From: an uncultured Lachnospiraceae bacterium
Lineage (GTDB): Bacteria; Bacillota; Clostridia; Lachnospirales; Lachnospiraceae
Direction of reading: 5' to 3'
NCBI GenBank assembly: GCA_902781655.1
Contig: CACZJZ010000009.1
Span: 28,583 to 92,582, forward strand
DNA length: 64,000 nt
Shown: in pieces, positions 18,965-27,414 of the stretch
Layout: the number at the start of each line of letters is the position of its first letter
Position numbering within the stretch: position 1 is the first letter of the stretch
Made by a program: the position numbers and the translations under genes
Notes under the pieces: generated by a model
Seen by the model: the letters and a program-made list of their open reading frames with translations, nothing else
What the model was told of the DNA's origin: nothing
The model's database searches: none

Positions 18965-19777
18965 CTAAAATCCCAAGTATTCCGTGAATGGATGCTCGGT
19001 ATCTAATTTCAAGTATCTGTGATGGCTTCTTTGCTTATCTGGCGGTGGATCTTGCTGATAGTCACCATACTTCTGCTTCAGATACGCATCACAGTCTGCC
19101 GGAAGCCGGACAGGAAGCCCCTCGAATATGCCGTAGCTGCCATCGCCATATATTTCTTTTCTGTGGTATTCCAAGCGTCCTTGCCAATTTCCGTGGTTTG
19201 CGATGACACTCGAAGATTCTGTCGGCCATGCAGAGATCAATGCTGTATAGGCCGCAGCAGTTTGTGCGGTATTTTTACCAAAACCCAAAGCTCGCAGCGG
19301 ATTCACAACCGCTTCCTTCCATCGCTCAGGACGAACGCAGGGAATGGAAAGCTTTCTGACAAACCAAGCTTTCTTACGTTCCAGTCGTTCCTGTTCTTTT
19401 TTATCTGTCGGGTAACCATCCAGAGGAAAAATGTCAATGCTGATTCCATGGTTGATTGGAAGTGCCGCGACGCTTTCCTCAATGCAGGTCGTTTCTGAAT
19501 TTCTCAGCTTGCTGTAGATTGCGGGAAATGCAGGATCTGATTGAAAGTTTTGAAGGAAGAGCTGTTCCGGAAGCAAAGCCGGAGCTTCCTTGCAGAAGCG
19601 TTCATAATCATTGCGGAATAACGCGACATCGGCATCATCATCCCAAGGGACAAAGCCGCCATACTTAACCGCCCCAAGCGCACTGCCGCATACTAAAAAG
19701 TATTTCAACTGCAGCTGATCACAGATCTGTGTGAAGATTTGAAGTATCTGAAACACTTTCTTCTGGAGTGTGGTCAT
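18965..19777 (-). CDS. licD: LicD-family phosphotransferase
   Basis: 270 residues with the LicD/nucleotidyltransferase-fold signature: YFLVCGSALGAVKYGGFVPWDDDADVAL near residues 26-53 (GSxLGAxR-like and WDDDxD metal-binding aspartates), then ISIDIFPLDGYP near 110. Family members attach phosphocholine, or another phospho-alcohol, to cell-surface sugars. ATG 19777 has GAGGAG at good spacing although it overlaps the 3' end of the polymerase gene by 59 nt. With choline-binding-like repeats in two secreted proteins nearby, phosphocholine is a reasonable but unproven donor moiety; no licA/licC choline kinase or cytidylyltransferase is seen here. Confidence 0.9.
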   Translation of the reverse strand: MTTLQKKVFQILQIFTQICDQLQLKYFLVCGSALGAVKYGGFVPWDDDADVALFRNDYERFCKEAPALLPEQLFLQNFQSDPAFPAIYSKLRNSETTCIEESVAALPINHGISIDIFPLDGYPTDKKEQERLERKKAWFVRKLSIPCVRPERWKEAVVNPLRALGFGKNTAQTAAAYTALISAWPTESSSVIANHGNWQGRLEYHRKEIYGDGSYGIFEGLPVRLPADCDAYLKQKYGDYQQDPPPDKQRSHHRYLKLDTEHPFTEYLGF

Positions 19778-20906
19778 TCTCTAATCTCCTCATCATTGCA
19801 CTGACCATTCCATCCACCACGCACAAAGCAAGGAAGAAGTTCAATGCACCTTCCCAAATTGGTTCAACAAAGCAATTGACATATGCGCCGATATACAGGA
19901 ACAGAAGAAGGTATCGCAGTGACGGAAGGATTTTGGTGTTCTTCCATATCACCGTCACATTGGCGAAGTTTTTTATGGAGTAAACCAGCAATAAGCAAAA
20001 TGGAATGATTCCTGAAACTCTGCCAACATCCAACCACATGTTATGGCGATATACCTGACTGGCTCGGCCGCCCATCGGGTACTGAATCAATTCACGCAGT
20101 CCGATCCAAAAGCTTTGAAAGCGGAAAGAATCTGCATTCTCTAAGGATGCCCGCCGCTGATAGCGCGCCGCCAAATTTGTACTCAGGATATAGTCCCTTA
20201 TGGACAAGACATTGAAATGGTAGAGCAGAAACGCAATCAGGCTGATAACAGCCATGATTCCAATACATTTCAAAACTCCGGCAATGCCCTGCTCGCTGTA
20301 TGCGAATTGCAGTGCGGCAAGAATCACGATCAGCAGAAGAATTGCAAATTGTGTTCGTGTTCCCAGCATGAACATGTACTGAATTGTGGCAAAAAACAAC
20401 GCAAGGAACATGATCTTTACCGGGAGCCTTTTCTCGAACTTCACCGCATAGGGGGCAACTGAGATCGGCAACGTATTTAGTGCGCCGGATCCCGTTGCAG
20501 CTCGATATGTACCTGTCCAGAAATCGATCAAGCGGTATCGGTTATTTCCGATGTTGACCAGCATATTCAAGGTCGCATAAGTTCCAAATCCGGTTGCCAG
20601 CGCCAAAATGCCATCTCGGATTTGTTTATCAGAACTTCCCTCAGCAATGAGCCAACCGATCGCAAATGCGACGACTGGCAGGACTCCGTGGTGGTACACA
20701 CCTGAGATCGTCCGCATTCCAATCAAGGCATATGTCATGCCTGCAGACAGCAGCAGCCAAAAGCCTGGCGCATATAAGAAGTTAAAATAGATTTCTCTGC
20801 CAAGCATTCGCTGCCGCAGCAGAGCTACAAACAGGAACACCAGCGGATATGCATATCCCCAATTGATCGCGCCGAGCGTCAGCAGGAACAGAGGTACAAT
20901 TGTCAT
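19719..20906 (-). CDS. wzy: Wzy-like polysaccharide polymerase
   Basis: 395 residues with about eleven transmembrane segments and a large loop (about 190-300) containing RRASLENADSFRFQSFWIGLRE and PMGGRASQVYRHNMWLDVGRVSG, as in O-antigen ligase/polymerase-type proteins where Arg and His in the outer loops are needed. It should polymerise the flipped repeat units at the outer membrane face. Sequence identity in this class is low, so the call rests on topology and context between the glycosyltransferases and licD. The start overlaps the upstream glycosyltransferase stop (ATGA). Confidence 0.8.
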   Translation of the reverse strand: MTIVPLFLLTLGAINWGYAYPLVFLFVALLRQRMLGREIYFNFLYAPGFWLLLSAGMTYALIGMRTISGVYHHGVLPVVAFAIGWLIAEGSSDKQIRDGILALATGFGTYATLNMLVNIGNNRYRLIDFWTGTYRAATGSGALNTLPISVAPYAVKFEKRLPVKIMFLALFFATIQYMFMLGTRTQFAILLLIVILAALQFAYSEQGIAGVLKCIGIMAVISLIAFLLYHFNVLSIRDYILSTNLAARYQRRASLENADSFRFQSFWIGLRELIQYPMGGRASQVYRHNMWLDVGRVSGIIPFCLLLVYSIKNFANVTVIWKNTKILPSLRYLLLFLYIGAYVNCFVEPIWEGALNFFLALCVVDGMVSAMMRRLENDHTPEESVSDTSNLHTDL

Positions 20907-22090
20907 GCGTTGCTTTGCTCCTTATGAATGAAGTCCAGGACCCGGCGCATTTGCACATTTCGATTTTTATTCTTCAGCACAAATTCTCTTCCTCTCGCAC
21001 CCATCTCATCCAGCTCTGATGGACTTAATTTTCTGAGAGATTCCACTGTGTCCCGAACGGAGGCAGCACTCTCCTCTGGAATATACGTTAAGAATGGATC
21101 ATACTCTCCGGGTATCCCGTCCAGGCGAAACATCATGACCGGACGGCCCGATGCCATATACTCCATGGTCTTGGAGGGAAAGCTGTATTTCGTGTATTCA
21201 CCCTGATTGGTTCTGGGGTTGACAAGCACGGTTGCTTTCTTCTGCAGCTGCACCGCTTCCACATGCGGTAAAAAGCCGAAGAAGCGAATACGGGGATCTT
21301 GAGCAGCATATGCACGAATTTCTTCCTCCATTTCGCCGGAGCCGCACAGCCACAATTCAATGTCAGGATCATGCAATTCCTTCATCGCTTGAAGGAGTAA
21401 TTCAAGGCCATAGCGCCGGTTCAACCGTCCTGTATATAGCATTGAAAATGGTTGAGGCTTTGAAACCGGCGGTTCATCTGCAACATCCCCGCACATTCCC
21501 TCCATCACGAGGTATGGGCGATTGCCTACATGCAAAGGCACAGTCATTTGTTTCGTCAGGAGGATGAAACGATCTACTCTTACCATAAAGTGATAAACAA
21601 CTTTGCAGTGGATTCTCCGCAAGAGTCTCCTGAATGCAGAAACCTGGTGCATATCATAAAACTCGGGAATATCCGTAATCACCGCTGTTACCCTGTATTC
21701 GGGCTTCAGTTTATTGACAGCCCACAAAAATGGAAGATATGCTGTGAAAATCAGGAGTTCTGATTCATATGGATACTTCTTCAGCCACGCTCGTACCTTC
21801 CTCATTCGTATGAATTGTTTTACGAGCGGGATATTCCAACAGCCGACCTCATGGCCGACTATATTCCCACAGGACCAGTCTGTATCTTTCAGGCGAAAGA
21901 TTTTGAAGTTTTTAGGCCATGTTCCAACCGGCAGGGCATTGATAACAATCAGCGGTTCATCTGTATTCGCATGGATCCCCTTGATTAAATTCCATTGAAA
22001 GTTATTTGCCGCATTGGAGACGCCTCGTTTTGATGCGGATATAATTTCCTGTTCCCGTTCCTCCGGGAATAATGGTCCCAAAATAATCAT
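20903..22090 (-). CDS. Glycosyltransferase family 4
   Basis: 395 residues. The N-terminal half starts MIILGPLFPEEREQEI; the C-terminal half has PFSMLYTGRLNRRYGLELLLQA, IRFFGFLPHVEAVQL and a modified donor site NPRTNQGEYTKYSFPSKTMEYMASGRPVMM. The usual E-G-F-G motif is replaced by the SFPSKTMEYMA form seen in the WcaI/WbuB-related GT4 subgroup. Translationally coupled on both sides (ATGA overlaps at 22087-22090 and 20903-20906). Acceptor and donor are unknown. Confidence 0.87.
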   Translation of the reverse strand: MIILGPLFPEEREQEIISASKRGVSNAANNFQWNLIKGIHANTDEPLIVINALPVGTWPKNFKIFRLKDTDWSCGNIVGHEVGCWNIPLVKQFIRMRKVRAWLKKYPYESELLIFTAYLPFLWAVNKLKPEYRVTAVITDIPEFYDMHQVSAFRRLLRRIHCKVVYHFMVRVDRFILLTKQMTVPLHVGNRPYLVMEGMCGDVADEPPVSKPQPFSMLYTGRLNRRYGLELLLQAMKELHDPDIELWLCGSGEMEEEIRAYAAQDPRIRFFGFLPHVEAVQLQKKATVLVNPRTNQGEYTKYSFPSKTMEYMASGRPVMMFRLDGIPGEYDPFLTYIPEESAASVRDTVESLRKLSPSELDEMGARGREFVLKNKNRNVQMRRVLDFIHKEQSNA

Positions 22091-23208
22091 ACAGATAGCT
22101 CCGCCGCTTCTCGCTCCGTCAGTTTATAAATTTGCTCTGCCAGCCCGTCAATATCATTTTCTTTTACAATGTACTTTCCGCCTGCACTCTCAGGGCTACC
22201 ACCTACATCATAGGTGATGACTGGCGTTCCGCAGGCTCTGGCTTCCAAGTTCACTGTCGGGTATGTATCCTGATGCGTAGGATTAACAAACACATCTGCC
22301 GCACTGTATATTTTGGCCAACTCACCGGGACTGGCTGTACGGGGCAGAGCCAGGATCCCCGGCAAGAGCTTCCTTTTTTGCTTTTCCGTCACGCCAACCA
22401 AGACAATCGCAAATCTGCTGTCCAGTTTTTCACGCAGCCGACAAAAATCGAGCAACCCCTTCTCCTTATCCCAAACGCTGGCCGCACCTAAAATAACCGT
22501 TTTCCCGTACAATCCGTATTGCTCTCGGAAACCACTCGGTGTTGGCTTGAACAGGCTTTTATCAATCTGATTATGTAATACCTCAACGGGATATTCTTTT
22601 AAGAAGCTTTGCTTCACTACCCCAGCTAACCATTTCGATGGAACAATGATTGTCAAGTTCGCAAGGCCAGTAAAACACGCCTGTTTCTGCCGGTAGTTCC
22701 TCTGTGTATGATCCACCCCATATGTTTTGGGATATGCCTTCAACTGTGGACAATCCCCGCAGCCGAATTTCCAGCGGTCACATTTTGCTGCGCTAAATTG
22801 AGCACAGTGTCCGGTAAATGCCCAGCAGTCGTGAAGCGTCCAAAGGATTTTGATTTGAGAATGCTTTTTCAACCATTTGAAGAGCAGTTCAATATTTAAA
22901 TAGTAGCCATGCAGATTGTGCAACCAAATCACATCAGGCCGGAAATGCTCGATTTGTGAAAGCAATCGCTGTGTTGCCGCTCTGGAGCCATACCCATTCA
23001 AATCGAATAAGCGCGTAATTCCTGCGTGAAACAGATAATCCGGCTTTGTGCCGATTCGAATCAGTTGTGCCGCACCGTTATCTGCACATGTTCTTCCATA
23101 TGCAGCAGCACATTCATGGCCCTCGTTTTTAAGCTGTTCACATTTATCTGCGATAAGTCTGCCTGTACTTCCAAATCCGTAGACAGAGTTAATGAATAGG
23201 TATTTCAT
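22087..23208 (-). CDS. Glycosyltransferase family 4 (paralogue of 5497-6717)
   Basis: 373 residues starting MKYLFINSVYGFGSTGRLI, with TLHDCWAFTGHCAQF, the cysteine group CDRWKFGCGDC, and the donor site HQDTYPTVNLEARACGTPVITYD. Shared blocks with the glycosyltransferase at 5497-6717 run through the whole length, pointing to an old duplication within the locus. ATG 23208 is preferred over a longer 18-residue extension because AAGGAA sits at proper spacing and the GSTG start aligns with the paralogue. The two enzymes probably use related sugars. Confidence 0.88.
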   Translation of the reverse strand: MKYLFINSVYGFGSTGRLIADKCEQLKNEGHECAAAYGRTCADNGAAQLIRIGTKPDYLFHAGITRLFDLNGYGSRAATQRLLSQIEHFRPDVIWLHNLHGYYLNIELLFKWLKKHSQIKILWTLHDCWAFTGHCAQFSAAKCDRWKFGCGDCPQLKAYPKTYGVDHTQRNYRQKQACFTGLANLTIIVPSKWLAGVVKQSFLKEYPVEVLHNQIDKSLFKPTPSGFREQYGLYGKTVILGAASVWDKEKGLLDFCRLREKLDSRFAIVLVGVTEKQKRKLLPGILALPRTASPGELAKIYSAADVFVNPTHQDTYPTVNLEARACGTPVITYDVGGSPESAGGKYIVKENDIDGLAEQIYKLTEREAAELSV

Positions 23209-23221
23209 GAAAAACAATTCC

Positions 23222-24439
23222 TTAGTTGGCCGTGCGTAATACGTTCTTGAACAAGGCGGCATACTTGTTCAGGCCGATGCCCTTTGCATACTTTTCCGTG
23301 TATAGTCTCACTGCATTGCCGGACATTTTTTTGCACAGTTCCGGGTCCTGATACAATTGCAAGATATTCTGGGTGAGTTGCACACCATTTCCTACATCTG
23401 AACATAGCCCGATTTCAGAATACAAAACATCCTTTGATAAGTAGGAGCTCTGTTCCGCAACAGCCAGAATTGGCAAACCGCCCTGGAGATAGCTATAATA
23501 TTTACTGGGGGCACACATACCGGTCAGCCCCTGTTCGAGACTGACAATACCGCAGGAACTGGCAGCGACCGCATGCTCAAAAGCAGTTCCGGTAAGGAAA
23601 TCGCAGATTCTGACATTGGAAAGCCGCTCTGCCGCCTGTCGGACTGATGGCATCTTGTTTCCGTGACCGGCAATTAAAAATTTGATATTCGTGTGATCCG
23701 CCAATTGGTTCATTGCATGAATCAAGGCTGTTTCATCCTGACAGATACCGATATTGCCAAAGTAGGCAACGATAAAGTCCTCATCTGTATATCCCAGTTC
23801 AGCTCGTGCTGCGGGCTTACTGCCAGCTGCTGCTTCATGCGCCCAATTGGAAATGGTGAAAACACGATCCGCAGAAAGCTCAGGGCGATGGTCAAGAAGG
23901 TATTCCCGCATCTCATCGGTCAAAGCAACGACGGATTCAGCGCGTTGGAAGAGGCTTCTGTTTATTCGCCGCATCACGCTTGAAACGGTGCTGCCTTCTC
24001 TCAGACTACCCGAGGCATAAGCGACTTCCGGATAAACATCGTAGGACACGAAAATAATTTTCGTTTTAAAGAGTCTATTGGCCAAAATTGCAGCGATGGG
24101 AAGCACCGGTGGATTCGAATAGACAATGACCGCTTGGTAGTCCTTAATTTCGAAAATATGGAGCAAGACCGAGAGTGTAAAAGAAAAATAGTTAATCAGT
24201 CTTCCGAGTTTACTGTGTCGGCTGAGCTGCATATAGTGAAGCCGACGAATTGAAACGCCATTCTTCGTTTCTCTAACTGGAACCTTACCGCTGGCGTTAT
24301 ATTCCCGTGGGTAGCCGCACAAGGCACCAACGGAGTATCCACTCTGCGCCAAATATCTGGCAGTATCAAAAGGGAGTGTTGCGGAGGAGTTATATTCTGG
24401 ATAGAAAAACTGGCAGAGGAAAAGGATGTCACGTTTCAT
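23222..24439 (-). CDS. Glycosyltransferase family 4, WbuB-like
   Basis: 405 residues starting MKRDILFLCQFFYPEYNSSATLPFDTARYLAQSGYSV, with a membrane-associated segment (INYFSFTLSVLLHIFE) and VIVYSNPPVLPIAA, as in WbuB, a L-fucosamine transferase of some O-antigen loci. The C-terminal half has VAYFGNIGICQDETALI and APSKYYSYLQGGLPILAV. Because the locus makes UDP-L-FucNAc (capEFG), this gene is the best candidate for the fucosamine transferase, an inference from resemblance and context. It is separated from the initiating transferase by 58 non-coding bases. Confidence 0.85.
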   Translation of the reverse strand: MKRDILFLCQFFYPEYNSSATLPFDTARYLAQSGYSVGALCGYPREYNASGKVPVRETKNGVSIRRLHYMQLSRHSKLGRLINYFSFTLSVLLHIFEIKDYQAVIVYSNPPVLPIAAILANRLFKTKIIFVSYDVYPEVAYASGSLREGSTVSSVMRRINRSLFQRAESVVALTDEMREYLLDHRPELSADRVFTISNWAHEAAAGSKPAARAELGYTDEDFIVAYFGNIGICQDETALIHAMNQLADHTNIKFLIAGHGNKMPSVRQAAERLSNVRICDFLTGTAFEHAVAASSCGIVSLEQGLTGMCAPSKYYSYLQGGLPILAVAEQSSYLSKDVLYSEIGLCSDVGNGVQLTQNILQLYQDPELCKKMSGNAVRLYTEKYAKGIGLNKYAALFKNVLRTAN

Positions 24440-24497
24440 TTTTTCACGCTCTCTTACTTGTTTCTAATTCCGGTTTAAGAACCCTAACGCGCAAATA

Positions 24498-25163
24498 TCA
24501 CCTGGCACCCTCATGAGAGAAAACGATATGTACAGTCTTTAAGAGGCATCTAAGGTCAAGGGCAATGGATTGGCGTTCAATGTATTCCATATCGTAGATG
24601 ATCTTTTCTTCCGGCTTCAGTGAGTATCCGCCGTTTACCTGTGCATACCCGGTCAGCCCCGGCGTGACTATCAGGCGGTTGGAGAAGCCTGGAATATATT
24701 TCTCAAATTCTCGGTAGAAATAAGCACGCTCCGGCCGCGGGCCGACGAAGCTCATGTCGCCTCGCAGGATGTTATAGAGCTGGGGATGCTCGTCCAGCCG
24801 TGTGCGCCGAAGGATTTGGCCAAAGTGCGTGCATCTTGGATCCTGTTCATCCGCCCACTGGGGGCCGTTTTCCTCCGCATCAAGGCGCATGGATCTGAAT
24901 TTATAGATCATAAACGGCTTCCCATTGATGCCGAGCCGCTCCTGCTTAAAAATCGGAGCGCCTGGCGAGTCTATGGTGATAATCAGTGCAATGATCATCA
25001 TCGGGATTGCCAAAATCAGCAGGCCCAAAAAAGAGCATACTATGTCAAAAACACGCTTCGTTACCAGAAACAGCTTCTTCTGCCGCAGTACAGGCTTTGC
25101 TATCTGAATGATCACATCGGCAGAGCTTTTCTCTGCCAAATAGCCGGTCGCTGTTGACGCCAT
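24498..25163 (-). CDS. Initiating sugar-1-phosphate transferase (polyprenyl-phosphate glycosylphosphotransferase)
   Basis: About 221 residues: a single hydrophobic segment (CSFLGLLILAIPMMIIALII) and the catalytic domain with IFKQERLGINGKPFMIYKFRSMR, RTRLDEHPQLYNILRGDMSFVGPRPER and TPGLTGYAQVNG. This is the short, WbaP-C/PglC-like form that moves a sugar-1-phosphate onto undecaprenyl phosphate to begin each repeat unit. ATG 25163 or GTG 25172 could be the start; neither has a clear ribosome site. It is the first biosynthetic gene after tetR and would be controlled by the upstream promoter. Confidence 0.92.
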   Translation of the reverse strand: MASTATGYLAEKSSADVIIQIAKPVLRQKKLFLVTKRVFDIVCSFLGLLILAIPMMIIALIITIDSPGAPIFKQERLGINGKPFMIYKFRSMRLDAEENGPQWADEQDPRCTHFGQILRRTRLDEHPQLYNILRGDMSFVGPRPERAYFYREFEKYIPGFSNRLIVTPGLTGYAQVNGGYSLKPEEKIIYDMEYIERQSIALDLRCLLKTVHIVFSHEGAR

Positions 25164-25207
25164 ATATCCCACATCCCTACACTCTTAATCTCTAAGTAGC
25201 TGCACCG

Positions 25208-25822
25208 TCAGACCGGTGTTGAGCCAGATGGGATCAAAAGCTCTTCACGAACGTTAGGTACAACAAAGCTGTATATCTGTTCGAATGCCCACTGTGTGGT
25301 CGCATCATCATCCGGCATTTCACCGCCAAGCACTCTTGCGGCAAAAGACAGCATCGTGTCAAAAACCTGATGAAGTAGCATGTTGACATTGGCTTCCGGT
25401 TTGAAAGTTTGTTCCACCGCTGCAAATAGCTCCTGAAAACATTGGAGATGCTCCTCGTATGCATAAGTGCGGCAATTCGCAGAATAGTAGTATCGAAGGT
25501 AAAAGAGGCAGTCGTCCTTCCTTCCAAGAATGAACCTCCAGCTTGCTGACCACAGTTGAAACGCTCTGTCCTTCCATGGAGCATTCTGTATATGCATACC
25601 CACGAGGTTTTGCTTGAGAAAATATGCGAAAGCGACATCTTCCATGTGGAAGGCGGCACACAGCAGTGCCTCTTTGCTCTCAAAGCAGCGATAGATATAT
25701 GCTTCGCTCAGGCCAGCTTCTGTTGCGATTGCTTTCGTTGTCGTTTTGTCTAATCCATCCCTGGCCACAACACGAACTGTCCCCTCAATAAAAGCTTGCT
25801 TTGCATTCCGTTCCCTCTTCAT
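25208..25822 (-). CDS. TetR/AcrR-family regulator at the head of the polysaccharide locus
   Basis: 204 residues. The N-terminal helix-turn-helix (residues 10-55) reads VVARDGLDKTTTKAIATEAGLSEAYIYRCFESKEAL, the standard TetR DNA-binding segment; the C-terminal ligand domain is unassigned. ATG 25822 has GAGGT at good spacing. The gene is transcribed with, and 45 bp ahead of, the initiating transferase. An ACTGAGTGAGT element near 25856-25866 in its leader could be its own operator. It lies directly downstream of the promoter in the flanking invertible segment, so its own expression would be phase variable if that segment flips. Confidence 0.88.
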   Translation of the reverse strand: MKRERNAKQAFIEGTVRVVARDGLDKTTTKAIATEAGLSEAYIYRCFESKEALLCAAFHMEDVAFAYFLKQNLVGMHIQNAPWKDRAFQLWSASWRFILGRKDDCLFYLRYYYSANCRTYAYEEHLQCFQELFAAVEQTFKPEANVNMLLHQVFDTMLSFAARVLGGEMPDDDATTQWAFEQIYSFVVPNVREELLIPSGSTPV

Positions 25823-25947
25823 TCGATTACCTCATTTATGGTACATGATGTTATTACTGAGTGAGTGCCCACTATGTTGTGTCCAAGAAAAAAGCAAATT
25901 ATTTTTATTACTGCGAATGATTTGCTAATCCACAATCGGAAATTTCA

Positions 25948-25962
25948 TGGAGTTTGCCACTC
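25948..25962 (+). repeat. Left inverted repeat (IRL) of candidate invertible segment
   Basis: TGGAGTTTGCCACTC, repeated in inverse orientation at 27400-27414. Four more bases outside (TTTC) also match, with one mismatch between (20 bp, 19 identical). The copy is itself a dyad (TGGAGT-TTGCC-ACTCCA), as expected for a tyrosine recombinase core site with two binding arms and a short asymmetric crossover. Confidence 0.85.
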
Positions 25963-25995
25963 CACGGGAAAGCTAAACCCCATTTTTTCTTCCGT

Positions 25996-26024
25996 ATTAT
26001 AGCATATTGCACATTGAAATGCAA
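25996..26024 (-). promoter_or_regulatory. Consensus sigma-A promoter inside the invertible segment, firing toward tetR and the polysaccharide genes
   Basis: On the minus strand TTGCAT (26019-26024), a 17-bp spacer, and TATAAT (25996-26001) with a TG extension (TGCTATAAT). The expected transcript start is near 25989, about 27 bp before IRL and 167 bp before the tetR ATG. It is among the best promoter matches in the window and has no gene to serve other than tetR and what follows. Confidence 0.85.
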
Positions 26025-26194
26025 TTGCCTCAGCGGCGAAATGGAAGAAAAAAGTGTGATTTTATCAGCGCACGGCAATATTTGTCGAAGAAATACCTTG
26101 ATTTGAAAGTTTAGCGCAGTCAAACCGGCAGTCTGGATGGATTTAAAATAAGATCCACACCCAATATGATCACTGCACAAGGAGGAATTACGAA

Positions 26195-27310
26195 ATGGCA
26201 AAGGGTGAGAATATCTTCAGACGGCGGGATGGTCGCTGGGAAGCTCGCTATAGCAAAGGGCGCGAGCTATCTGGAAAAATCAAGTATGGATACTGCTATG
26301 GAAAAACATACCGTGAGGCCAAAGAGAAAGCAGAAAAGTGCAAAGCGGCGTTAGCAAGCGGAAATCCCTTGCCAACATCCAGGACTCCAAATCTGTTTTC
26401 CGCCTATTGTATGGGGTGGCTTCACGCAAAGAAAAGCAAGGTGAAAGAATCAACATATATCAAGTATAGCACAGTAGTTGAAAAGCACATCATTCCCAAG
26501 CTTGGTGATTGCTGCCCTTTGGGATTTACTACGGAACTGATGGACGATTTCATCAGAGAATTGCAGTTTGAAGATGAGCTGGCACCAAAGACCGTACATG
26601 ATATTCGGGTCGTGCTGCACGGGATATTAAAGTTCACGGCTTCGAAGGTCACAGGAGGCTTTCCCGTGGTGGAGATCAACTATCCGAAGATAGGAAAAAG
26701 GGAAATGCGTGTTTTGTCCAGAGAGGAACAGGCGTGCTTCATTTCCTACCTGCAAAAGGATTTGGATCCATGCAGATTTGGTATCTTGCTGGCGTTGTGT
26801 ACTGGCATCCGAATCGGTGAACTCTGTGCGTTGCGTTGGGAATACGTTTCTACAAGAGATAAAGCAATCAAAATTGTAGAGTCGCTGCAACGGCTGCGTG
26901 ACACCAGCGCATCACAGAATGCTCGAACGAGAATCGTAATCGGTCCACCCAAAAGCGATACCTCCGTGCGAACGATCCCTATGACGGAATACGCGGCTGG
27001 GCTTTGCAGGCACATGAAGCCGCAAAGTTCAGCCGCATATGTTTTGACCGGAACGGACGCATTCATGGAGCCACGGGTATTGCAGTATCGATTGGAAAAG
27101 TACACGCAGGCATGTGGCCTGGAGGGGGTGCATTTTCATACACTTCGCCACACATTTGCGACACGTGCCGTTGAGGTCGGCTTTGAGATCAAATCGTTGT
27201 CCGAAATCCTGGGCCATGCCTCTGTCACAATCACGCTGGACCGATACGTGCATTCTTCGCTGGAATTGAAAAGGGACAATATGCAAAAGCTGAATGCTGC
27301 AGGGATGTAA
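26195..27310 (+). CDS. Tyrosine recombinase (site-specific integrase/invertase)
   Basis: 371 residues. N-terminal AP2-like segment GENIFRRRDGRWEARYSKG, a SAM-like core-binding domain (about 85-180), and the catalytic domain with all expected residues: Arg in LCTGIRIGELCAL, Lys in GPPKSDTSVRTIP, HTLRH, LGHASVTITLDRYVH with the nucleophile Tyr. AAGGAGG precedes the ATG. It is flanked by inverted repeats at 25948 and 27400 and carries a promoter for the neighbouring operon between itself and IRL, which argues for DNA inversion, though integrases of conjugative elements share this architecture. The N-terminus resembles recombinases I associate with polysaccharide loci of gut Firmicutes; that recollection is not proof. 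Confidence 0.9.
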   Translation: MAKGENIFRRRDGRWEARYSKGRELSGKIKYGYCYGKTYREAKEKAEKCKAALASGNPLPTSRTPNLFSAYCMGWLHAKKSKVKESTYIKYSTVVEKHIIPKLGDCCPLGFTTELMDDFIRELQFEDELAPKTVHDIRVVLHGILKFTASKVTGGFPVVEINYPKIGKREMRVLSREEQACFISYLQKDLDPCRFGILLALCTGIRIGELCALRWEYVSTRDKAIKIVESLQRLRDTSASQNARTRIVIGPPKSDTSVRTIPMTEYAAGLCRHMKPQSSAAYVLTGTDAFMEPRVLQYRLEKYTQACGLEGVHFHTLRHTFATRAVEVGFEIKSLSEILGHASVTITLDRYVHSSLELKRDNMQKLNAAGM

Positions 27311-27356
27311 TCTCTGCGCAGTCAAGAATCAGTGTTATCAGATGATATCGAATCAG

Positions 27357-27383
27357 AAAAAGCCTTGCTGTGCGGGGCTTTTT
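27357..27383 (+). terminator. Terminator behind the recombinase gene, inside the invertible segment
   Basis: AAAAAGCC (27357-27364) pairs with GGCTTTTT (27376-27383) and continues with CTTTGCTTTT. The arms are symmetrical enough to work on both strands. In the flipped state it would lie near 25979-26005 and stop recombinase transcription before tetR. Confidence 0.8.
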
Positions 27384-27399
27384 CTTTGCTTTTGTAGCA

Positions 27400-27414
27400 G
27401 AGTGGCAAACTCCA
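27400..27414 (-). repeat. Right inverted repeat (IRR) of candidate invertible segment
   Basis: GAGTGGCAAACTCCA, the exact reverse complement of 25948-25962, followed by CGAAAA against TTTC-A on the other side (19 of 20 bases over the full arm). The distance between the repeats is about 1.47 kb, holding the recombinase and the promoter. Confidence 0.85.

Larger units (their letters stand above)
25823..26194. other. tetR-recombinase intergenic region (leader, IRL, promoter)
   Basis: 372 bases between divergent genes. From left: the tetR leader with a possible TetR operator, the left inverted repeat (25948-25962), the leftward consensus promoter (25996-26024), then AT-rich DNA before the recombinase with AAGGAGG at 26179. 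A weak TTGGAC element near 25885 (minus strand) might be a second, fixed tetR promoter, without a convincing -10. Confidence 0.7.

Noticed and set aside
26101-26180. Promoter for the recombinase on the + strand (TTGATT ... TAAAAT)
   Set aside because: Spacing and hexamers are poor; the recombinase must be transcribed but I cannot name its promoter.
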